The translations under genes and the position numbers were made by a program. Below are positions 1 to 4,495 of a stretch of DNA of 5,902 bases, one piece after another (position 1 is the stretch's first letter; every line of letters starts with the position of its first letter). The notes below the pieces were generated by a model. It made no database searches. It saw only the letters and a list, made by a program, of their open reading frames with translations, and was not told where the DNA came from. The stretch comes from Chloroflexota bacterium (GTDB lineage Bacteria > Chloroflexota > Limnocylindria > Limnocylindrales > CSP1-4): positions 1-5,902 of the forward strand of contig JAJYEB010000129.1 of the NCBI GenBank assembly GCA_021790375.1. The letters are read 5' to 3'.

Positions 1-1
1 G

Positions 2-46
2 CTGCTCGCGACCCTCGCGGGCAGCACGGGGGCCACGGCACCCTGA
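2..46 (+). CDS. Possible C-terminal tail of a truncated plus-strand gene
   Basis: Reading from base 2 gives an open frame ending LLATLAGSTGATAP and a TGA at 44-46, just before a GC palindrome at 48-63. A gene ending here would converge with the kinase gene on the other strand, and the palindrome would lie between the two 3' ends, as a shared terminator often does. Only 14 residues are visible, with no motif, so no function can be given. In such GC-rich DNA a short open frame can easily occur by chance. The call rests on gene geometry alone. Confidence 0.2.
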   Translation: MLATLAGSTGATAP

Positions 47-47
47 A

Positions 48-71
48 GTCCGGCCGGCCGGACCGGGGCCG
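48..71. terminator. GC palindrome / hairpin 3' of the kinase gene
   Basis: Positions 48-63 are a perfect 16-base palindrome (GTCCGGCC followed by its complement). An overlapping hairpin has arms CGGCC at 55-59 and GGCCG at 67-71 with a seven-base loop. It sits six bases beyond the kinase stop codon (77-79, minus) and two bases past the possible plus-strand stop at 44-46, so it could end transcription from both sides. There is no T-tract, so a classical intrinsic terminator is not shown. The arm-loop-arm sequence resembles the hairpin core of the 101-bp repeats at 909-1301, so it could instead be a related repeat. Confidence 0.3.
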
Positions 72-76
72 ACCGA

Positions 77-907
77 TCACCCGGGCCCCGTCTCGCCCGC
101 GTCGGCCAGCGCCCTCGCCCAGCTGACCGACATGCTCGCACCGCCCGCCGGAGAGGTTCCGATCCGCCAGCGACCCCCGGAGGCCCTGACGATGGCGTCG
201 GCGATGGCCAGGCCCAGCCCGGCAACGCCCGGCGTGTCGGTCGCCCGGTGGAAGCGGTCGAAGATACGGGTCCGCTCCTCGGGCGGGATCCCGGGCCCGG
301 AGTCGTCCACCGTCACCCTGACCCGCGCGCCGTCGTGGGTCACGGACACGTCCACCGAGCCGCCCTCGGGCTAGTAGCGGCAGGCGTTGTCGAGCAGCAC
401 GCCCAGGAGCCGGTCCAGCCACTCGGGAGGCACCGCGATGACGCTGGACCCAGGCGCCGGGTGGACCCGGAGCGACAGGCGCCGGGCCTCCGCGACGACC
501 GCGAAGCGGTCGGCCGTCTGGGCGGCCAGCACGCCGCCATCCACGGGTTCCGCGTGCGGCAGCCCCTGGGCTGCGTCGAAGCGGGCCAGCCAGAGCATGT
601 CGTCAACCAGCCGCCGGATGCGCTTGTTCTCGTGGTCCACGCGCTGGAACGCGGTTCGGTACCAGATCTCGGAGCGGTCCTGCGCCAGCGCCAGGCTGGT
701 CTCTGCCTCGATCCCCGAGAGCGGGGTGCGCAGCTCGTGCGAGGCGTCGGCGGTGAACTCGAGCTGGCGCTGCCGGGCGCGCTCGATCGGGGCGGCCACG
801 CGGCGTCCGATGCCCACGGCTCCGAGGAACACCAGCAGCAACAGGATCGGGCCGATGATCGCCTCGGCGACGATCACGGTCGACTGAGCGTGCGAGACGC
901 TCTCCAT
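77..907 (-). pseudogene. Sensor histidine kinase, N-truncated and interrupted by an amber codon
   Basis: This is a two-component sensor kinase. Numbering from the ATG at 905-907, a hydrophobic segment (about residues 10-34) is followed by a short juxtamembrane link (GRRVAAPIERAR) with no clear HAMP domain. The H-box FTADASHELRTPL has the phospho-accepting His57. The N-box LLDNACRY comes next, then an in-frame TAG (371-373), then the G1 box DDSGPGIP, the F-box IFDRFHRA and the G2 box GLGLAIADAI, ending at TGA 77-79. The frame is otherwise unbroken, and relatives read Ser at the TAG, so one C-to-A change explains it. A terminated product (371-907) has the H-box but not most of the ATP site. The usual first membrane helix and outer sensor domain are absent; repeat DNA begins at 908/909. 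A GTG at 956-958 would start inside the repeat and looks artificial. No response regulator is adjacent. The family is certain; pseudogene status is inferred. Confidence 0.85.
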
Positions 908-908
908 G

Positions 909-1301
909 GTCGGCACCGACGGGAATTGCCCGGCCGGACGGGGCCGGAACGCCGGCACGAGTGATCCCGCCTCGTCGTATTGGCAGTGGTGATGCGCGAC
1001 GGACTTCGGGTCGGCACCGACGGGAATTGCCCGGCCGGACGGGGCCGGAACGCCGGCACGAGTGGTCCCGCCTCGTCGTATTGGCAGTGGTGATGCGCGA
1101 CGGACTTCGGGTCGGCATCGCCGGGAATCGCCCGGCCGCCCGGGGGCCGGGACGCCGGCGCGAGGGGTCCCGCCTCGTCGTATCGGCAGTGGTGATGCGC
1201 GACGGACTTCGGGTCGGCATCGCCGGGAATCGCCCGGCCGGACGGGGCCGGAACGCCGGCACGACTGGTCCCGCCTCGTCGTATCGGCAGTGGTGATGCG
1301 C
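909..1301. repeat. 101-bp tandem repeat, 3.9 copies
   Basis: Copies start at 909, 1010, 1111 and 1213, the last stopping at 1301. Periods are 101, 101 and 102; the extra base is in copy 3's GC-rich loop. Copies 1 and 2 differ at a single base (964 A against 1065 G), while copies 3 and 4 share other variants, so the kinase-proximal end expanded most recently. Each unit carries a hairpin with arms CCGGCC and GGCCGG (930-947, 1031-1048, 1132-1150, 1234-1251). Copy 3 keeps both arms but has a different seven-base loop. Because 101 is not a multiple of 3, reading frames rotate between copies, so this is not a protein repeat. The function is unknown. There are no unique spacers, so it is not a CRISPR array. 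Confidence 0.93.
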
Positions 1302-1339
1302 TGACCCCCCGGCGAGACGGACGCCTGCCGCCGGCCGCA

Positions 1340-1422
1340 GCGGCATGGCGTGGGCCATGCGTGCCGCGAGCGTGGCGTCCGTCGTGTGTGTTACGGCGCG
1401 CGGCGGCATGGCGTGGGCCATG
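1340..1422. repeat. 63-bp-spaced direct repeat carrying a hairpin
   Basis: An identical 20-base element lies at 1340-1359 and again at 1403-1422. Each holds the inverted repeat CATGGC-GTGG-GCCATG (1344-1359 and 1407-1422). Around copy 1 the stem can extend through GCGG at 1340-1343 and CCGC at 1364-1367, with a bulge; copy 2 loses this outer arm. Similarity fades after about 35 bases. It lies in the gene-free stretch between the 101-bp and 20-bp arrays. The hairpin could be a protein-binding site or a REP-like element, or merely a remnant of a tandem duplication; nothing in the sequence chooses between these. Confidence 0.6.
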
Positions 1423-1550
1423 TGTGGCGCGGGGCGCGGGGGCATCCGTGCCGCGTCGTGCGGAGTCCAGGCGGGCGGCGGCGCGGAGGCGGGCGGGACG
1501 AGTCGCGTGGAAGGCGCGGGAGATGGCCCGGCAACACCTGTACTGATACG

Positions 1551-1690
1551 GTGGCGCCTCGCCGTAAAGGGTGGCGCCTCGCCGCAAAAGGGCGGCGCCT
1601 CGCCGCAGGGCGTGGCGGCTCGCCGTAGTTGGTGGTGCCTCGCCGTGGAGCGTGGCTCCTCGCTGAGGGGGTTGCGCCTCGCTGGAGCGC
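1551..1690. repeat. 20-bp tandem minisatellite, about 7 copies
   Basis: Units begin at 1551, 1571, 1592, 1612, 1632, 1652 and 1671, with lengths of 19-21 bases and consensus GTGGCGCCTCGCCG followed by a variable six-base tail. The first three units are nearly identical in the core; units 4-7 drift progressively, and a degenerate eighth may follow to about 1705. The array starts just past the 3' end of the nitroreductase gene on the minus strand, with the most decayed copies nearest that gene. The GGCGCC palindrome recurs within the unit. The variable indels disrupt any reading frame, and there are no spacers, so neither a protein repeat nor a CRISPR array is supported. The function is unknown. 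Confidence 0.88.
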
Positions 1691-1704
1691 GGGGCCTCAC
1701 GCGG

Positions 1705-2286
1705 CTACGTCGTCGGCCAACGTTCCTCGAACACGACCTGCTCGCGCGGCAGTCGCGCCTGTCCGGGAGCCGACTTGGGCCGGCGCGCCGTGTCGGTCGG
1801 GTGACCCACGGCAACCAGGGTCCGCACGAACCGGTCGGCGGGGAGCCCGAGGAGCTCACCGACCCCGTCCCGAACGTCGGGACGGATCCAGGCGACCCCC
1901 GCGCCGAGGCCGAGCATCGACGCGGCGATGAGCATCCGTTCCGCGGCGCGGCCGTCGTCGAACGCGCGGGAGATCGCCCGGTCGCGATCCACCGGAAGTG
2001 CGATCGCGATGGCGACCGGCGCGGTCAGCAGGGGGCGAGTCTGCGGCTGGCCCGCCGCCGCGATCCTGCGCAGGGTCTCCGGGCTGCGGACCACGATGAA
2101 CCGCCAGGGCTGCTCGTTGTTGCTGCTGCCCGACCACCGCGCGACCTCGGTGATCGCCTCGAGCTCGGCCTGGTCCGGGGGATCCCCGGTGAACTCGCGG
2201 TACTGCCGGGTACGGACCAGGGGACGCACCCGTTCGGCATGGGAGATCGGCTGGGGGCGCGAGGCTTCAGGGGTCGGCTGTGTCAT
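1705..2286 (-). CDS. Nitroreductase family protein (FMN-dependent oxidoreductase)
   Basis: The 193-residue product has the length and motifs of the single-domain nitroreductase family, which binds FMN and uses NAD(P)H to reduce nitro-aromatics, quinones or related compounds, usually as a cytoplasmic dimer. Visible features are the Arg-rich FMN-phosphate segment RTRQYREF (residues 25-32), the SGSSNNEQPWRFIVV segment (52-66, matching the usual S-x-N-x-Q-P-W), GLGAGVAWI (126-134) and VAVGHP (158-163). The true substrate cannot be read from sequence. The ATG at 2284-2286 is preceded by no good Shine-Dalgarno but by a TAGCGT box placed for leaderless transcription. It ends with TAG at 1705-1707 at the normal family length. 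It diverges from the esterase gene and is followed by the 20-bp array. It seems intact. Confidence 0.93.
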   Translation of the reverse strand: MTQPTPEASRPQPISHAERVRPLVRTRQYREFTGDPPDQAELEAITEVARWSGSSNNEQPWRFIVVRSPETLRRIAAAGQPQTRPLLTAPVAIAIALPVDRDRAISRAFDDGRAAERMLIAASMLGLGAGVAWIRPDVRDGVGELLGLPADRFVRTLVAVGHPTDTARRPKSAPGQARLPREQVVFEERWPTT

Positions 2287-2292
2287 CGCCTC

Positions 2293-2298
2293 ACGCTA
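2293..2298 (-). promoter_or_regulatory. Predicted -10 box for a leaderless nitroreductase transcript
   Basis: On the minus strand the hexamer TAGCGT (TANNNT type) lies exactly at -12 to -7 if the A of the nitroreductase ATG is +1. That is the arrangement of leaderless genes, which are common in actinobacteria and several other high-GC groups. No convincing -35 box is seen 16-18 bases upstream, and the alternative Shine-Dalgarno (GAGG, two bases from the ATG) is too close to work well. The placement is seen; promoter activity is inferred. Confidence 0.42.
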
Positions 2299-2351
2299 GC
2301 AGAGGAGGCAATGCGCTCGAAGCCGCTTCTAGAGCGCGGCCACAGGGCCGC

Positions 2352-2423
2352 GATGGGCGAGGGCGACATCCCCGCGATCCGCGAGGGCGACATCCCCGCG
2401 ATGGGCGCGGGCGTCATCCCCCC
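2352..2423. repeat. 24-bp triplicate in the divergent promoter region
   Basis: Three head-to-tail units of 24 bases start at 2352, 2376 and 2400, each of the form GAT-nnn-GCGnGGGCG-nCATCCCC. Units 1 and 2 differ at three bases near the start, and unit 3 has drifted further. They fill the gap between the divergent starts of the nitroreductase (2286) and the esterase (2476). An upstream start would translate them as an octapeptide repeat (GEGDIPA-like) ahead of the esterase, but the signal-anchor start at 2476 makes a non-coding position more likely. Repeated operator sites are possible, though not shown. Confidence 0.8.
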
Positions 2424-2475
2424 AGGACGGCCGTTCATGGGCCCCCTCGGCGTGGCAGGTGTACCGTCGCGCCCG

Positions 2476-3630
2476 ATGGAACAGCCCGTGAACGGCGCCT
2501 CGCCGCGAACCCGCGCCCGGCGTACCGTGCTGGTCGGGTTCGGCGCGACCGGTGCCATCCTGGTGCTGCTGGCGGCGGCCCTGTGGGCTGCGCCCGGCGG
2601 TCCGGGTGACCACGGGGCCGCAAGTCCACCGGGCGCAGGTCACGCCGGCACGGGACCGGCCGGCACCGGGGTCCTCCCTGCGCGCGCGAGCCCGGTGGCC
2701 GTGCTCCCGCCGTCGTCGTTCGCATCTCCCGCCGCGTCGATCCCGTCGGCCGCCCCGCCCTCGCCGAGCCCCAGGCCGACCTCGGCGCCCTTCTCGTCGG
2801 TGCCGGTGCCGGCCGGATCGTTCGCCCAGTACAACCTCCCGGCTCCGTGGGTGGGCGGCACCTCGCCGTGGGCCAACATATGGGTCTACACGCCGGCCGG
2901 GTACGGGACATCGTCGCCCACGCGCTATCCGGTCATCTACGAGGTGCCATGGGGAGGGGACGGTTGGGAGAGCGGGATCCACGTCCGCGAGCTCCTCGAC
3001 ACGCTGATCGCCGACGGCACCCTGCCGCCGTCGCTGATGGTGTTCATCAACCAGGCCCGCGGTCCGTACCGGCCGAGCGAGTGCGCCGACTCCGCCGACG
3101 GCCGCGAGCACTTCGACTCGTACGTGGCGCAGACGGTGGTCCCGTGGGTCGACGCGCACTTCCGAACCCTGCGCATGCCACTCGCCCGCACTCTGGTCGG
3201 CTTCTCGCAGGGCGGCTACTGCGCGCCCACCCTGCTGTTCCATCACCCCGACCTGTTCGCCAGCGCCGTCTCGTTCAGCGGGTACTTCGTGGCCGGCGTC
3301 TGGAGCCCCGACACCCGGCTGGCATACCTGCCGTTCGGCGGCAACGCGACGCTGATCGCCGACGATTCGCCGGACGTCCTGGCCGGACGGCTGCCCTCCT
3401 CGGTCCGGGCGCACCTGTTCCTGGTTCTGGTCGGCACCCCGGGCGAGGCCTTCTACGGCCCGCAGCTGCAGTCGTTCTCGGGAACACTCGCCGCGCACGG
3501 GTACCGGTTCGTGGTCCTGGACAGCCCCGTCGGCCACTCGTGGCGGCAGGTGCGTCTCACCTTCGCGGCGGCCCTGGCGGCGGTCACGCGGCACCAGGCG
3601 CAGGCGGGCCTCGCCATGCCGCGCGGCTGA
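2476..3630 (+). CDS. Membrane-anchored esterase D / enterochelin-esterase-like hydrolase
   Basis: The predicted 384-residue product begins with a basic stretch (RTRARR, residues 11-16) and a hydrophobic segment (17-39), a signal anchor or uncleaved signal peptide. A Pro/Ser/Ala/Gly-rich stalk runs to about residue 115. The remainder is an alpha/beta-hydrolase of the putative esterase (PF00756) type, probably displayed outside the cell. The nucleophile elbow GFSQGG gives Ser244, and GHSW gives His354. Glu324 in GTPGE is the best-placed acid, with less certainty. The stretch ECADSADGREHFDSYV then VVPWVDAHFRT (about 202-231) is typical of the family. Family members cleave acyl esters of sugars, siderophores or S-formylglutathione; the substrate here is unknown. 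The start at 2476 is chosen for its signal anchor and a TACCGT box at 2462-2467; in-frame ATGs at 2311, 2353, 2401 and 2437 would add repeat-encoded residues. It converges on the methyltransferase. Confidence 0.9.
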   Translation: MEQPVNGASPRTRARRTVLVGFGATGAILVLLAAALWAAPGGPGDHGAASPPGAGHAGTGPAGTGVLPARASPVAVLPPSSFASPAASIPSAAPPSPSPRPTSAPFSSVPVPAGSFAQYNLPAPWVGGTSPWANIWVYTPAGYGTSSPTRYPVIYEVPWGGDGWESGIHVRELLDTLIADGTLPPSLMVFINQARGPYRPSECADSADGREHFDSYVAQTVVPWVDAHFRTLRMPLARTLVGFSQGGYCAPTLLFHHPDLFASAVSFSGYFVAGVWSPDTRLAYLPFGGNATLIADDSPDVLAGRLPSSVRAHLFLVLVGTPGEAFYGPQLQSFSGTLAAHGYRFVVLDSPVGHSWRQVRLTFAAALAAVTRHQAQAGLAMPRG

Positions 3631-3710
3631 CCCCCGGCAATCACGCAGCGCGGCCGAGCGGGCCTCGTCATGCCGCGCGGCTGACCCCGACGATCAGGCT
3701 GCGCGGAGGC
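3604..3710. repeat. 54-bp tandem duplication over two convergent gene ends
   Basis: Copy 1 (3604-3657) and copy 2 (3658-3710) share a nearly identical first half, including the esterase stop: CATGCCGCGCGGCTGACCCC occurs at 3615-3634 and again at 3669-3688. The second half carries the methyltransferase 3' end in copy 2 (minus-strand LRAA and TGA at 3694-3696), and copy 1 has a matching ghost end at 3641-3655 that reads GRAA and TGA. A weaker earlier phase begins near 3584 (TCACGC). The ancestral layout was probably one unit with the two stop codons about 10 bases apart. The duplication moved the genes apart without changing either product. Confidence 0.82.
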
Positions 3711-4377
3711 GCGCCAGCCACGCGTGCACGCGCCCCGACGGCAGCAGCGTCTCGAGCGTCTCGTCGTCGATGGCTTCCACCGACCAGCCCACCCGGAACG
3801 CCCGGCGCAGCGCATCCCGCCGCACGCGCTCGGGCCCGTACCCGAACGGGTTCCGGTCGCTCCAGCAGAGCACGAAGCACCGTCCGCCCGGCGCGATCGC
3901 GGCCCGCAGGCTCGCCGCGTACGCGGCCCGTTCGGCGGGCTGCAGCGTGTGGAACAGACCCACGTCAAGGATCGTGTCGAACACGTGGCCGAGCCGCGCC
4001 ACGAGTTCCGGCAGTCGGAGCGCATCCCACTCGACGAACGTAGCCGCGGCGGGGCCGAGACCCCGGGCGGCCGGCCCGAGACCCCGGGCGTCCGGCCCGA
4101 GACCCCGAGCGGCGGGGCTGAGACCCCGAGCGTCCGGCCCGAGACCCCGGGCGGCAGCCTTCACCCGTGCCCTGGCGATCGCCGCGGGCGCGAAGTCGAT
4201 GCCCACCACCGCGTGCCCCCGGCCCGCGAGGTACAGCGCGGTCTCGCCGGTCCCGCAGCCGGCATCGAGCACCGAACCCGAGATCATCCCGGCCTCCGCC
4301 AGGCGCACCACGGCGCCCTGCGGGCGGCCGATGTCCCAGCTCGGCGTGCCCTCGTACGCGGTCTCGAACGCCTTCGT
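3694..4377 (-). CDS. Class I SAM-dependent methyltransferase with internal heptad minisatellite and ACG start
   Basis: The 227-residue product is a Rossmann-fold methyltransferase. Motif I VLDAGCGTG lies at residues 36-44, the ribose-binding acid is in VVGIDF (Asp61), WDAL (117-120) carries the motif III-type acid, DVGLFHTL (138-145) lies near the active site, and a C-terminal region ends VHAWLARLRAA. The substrate is unknown. The family's N-terminal AFETAYEGTPSWDIGRPQ is present in frame upstream of the first GTG (4309-4311), so that GTG is too late. The only codon at the right place is ACG at 4375-4377, seven bases after GGAGG; no in-frame ATG, GTG or TTG was found between it and the exporter gene. 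Residues 75-109 are five copies of a heptad (A/D)ARGL(G/S)P between the second helix and third strand, where relatives have a short link. It lies 118 bp downstream of the exporter on the same strand. Confidence 0.88.
   Translation of the reverse strand, partial: TKAFETAYEGTPSWDIGRPQGAVVRLAEAGMISGSVLDAGCGTGETALYLAGRGHAVVGIDFAPAAIARARVKAAARGLGPDARGLSPAARGLGPDARGLGPAARGLGPAAATFVEWDALRLPELVARLGHVFDTILDVGLFHTLQPAERAAYAASLRAAIAPGGRCFVLCWSDRNPFGYGPERVRRDALRRAFRVGWSVEAIDDETLETLLPSGRVHAWLARLRAA
4051..4155 (-). repeat. In-frame 21-bp minisatellite (5 units) inside the methyltransferase
   Basis: Five 21-base units encode AARGLGP, DARGLSP, AARGLGP, DARGLGP and AARGLGP. The A/D alternation points to a 42-bp higher-order step, suggesting duplication of a two-unit block. 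The seed is probably the natural sequence AAARGL at the end of the helix after motif I, since it directly precedes the array. The insertion of about 35 residues falls in a likely surface loop, so the fold may tolerate it. Unit length keeps the frame, consistent with selection for a working protein or with chance. Confidence 0.9.
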
Positions 4378-4382
4378 GGCTA

Positions 4383-4397
4383 CACCTCCACGAGGTG
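4383..4397 (-). promoter_or_regulatory. Hairpin enclosing the methyltransferase Shine-Dalgarno
   Basis: On the minus-strand transcript CACCTC (4392-4397) can pair perfectly with GAGGTG (4383-4388) across a three-base loop GTG. The 3' arm and last loop base form the Shine-Dalgarno GGAGGTG (4383-4389), which sits seven bases from the ACG codon at 4375-4377. The pairing would hide the ribosome-binding site. The inverted repeat and spacing are directly visible; a regulatory role is inferred. Confidence 0.5.
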
Positions 4398-4477
4398 GCT
4401 CGGCGGGCCCGAGCGGGGCTGTGCGCGAGCCGATCCCGAGCCGTTCCGCGGCTGCTGCGCTGCGGACGCCGGAGCGG

Positions 4478-4493
4478 CGGCTCCCCGGAGCCG
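4478..4493 (-). terminator. Hairpin just downstream of the ABC exporter gene
   Basis: The inverted repeat CGGCTC-(4)-GAGCCG lies two bases beyond the exporter stop codon (4496-4498, minus). It is GC-rich but has no T-tract, so it is a weak terminator candidate. If it works only partly, the methyltransferase could still be read from the exporter transcript. Confidence 0.3.
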
Positions 4494-4495
4494 GG

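Larger units (their letters stand above)
1302..1704. other. Gene-free stretch between kinase remnant and nitroreductase
   Basis: Open frames cross this stretch on both strands, but their products are low-complexity (Arg/Ala/Pro/Gly) sequences running straight through the tandem arrays, and none shows a recognisable domain or convincing start site. Besides the 63-bp and 20-bp repeats, the part at 1441-1531 has two short collinear resemblances to the inside of the neighbouring nitroreductase gene, described separately as a possible gene remnant. No promoter, RNA gene or riboswitch was recognised. Confidence 0.6.

Noticed and set aside
371..373. Genome-wide recoding of TAG as a sense codon
   Set aside because: The nitroreductase ends with TAG at 1705-1707 at the usual family length, so TAG acts as a stop in this genome.
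909..1690. CRISPR array
   Set aside because: The 101-bp and 20-bp units follow each other directly with no unique spacers, and no cas gene is present.
2301..2313. AGAGGAGG followed by ATG at 2311 as the esterase start
   Set aside because: The Shine-Dalgarno is only two bases from the ATG, and this start would put 55 residues, including the 24-bp repeat product, ahead of a good signal anchor. Kept only as an alternative.
1345..2475. Long plus-strand open frame running into the esterase (up to 761 residues in all)
   Set aside because: Its first part is antisense to the well-supported nitroreductase and runs through two tandem arrays with low-complexity product; only the part from about 2476 has a signal anchor and hydrolase domain.
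2494..2506. Dispersed copy of the 20-bp repeat core (GGCGCCTCGCCGC) at the esterase 5' end
   Set aside because: Thirteen bases of GC-only sequence with one T can match by chance in DNA of this composition, and here it encodes part of the esterase N-terminus.
2329..3594. 421-residue minus-strand frame opposite the esterase
   Set aside because: No recognisable domain; composition typical of antisense frames in GC-rich genes.
77..4377. A coordinated novel system (kinase, nitroreductase, esterase, methyltransferase)
   Set aside because: Gene orientations are mixed, the kinase is broken, each protein belongs to a common family, and nothing links their substrates.
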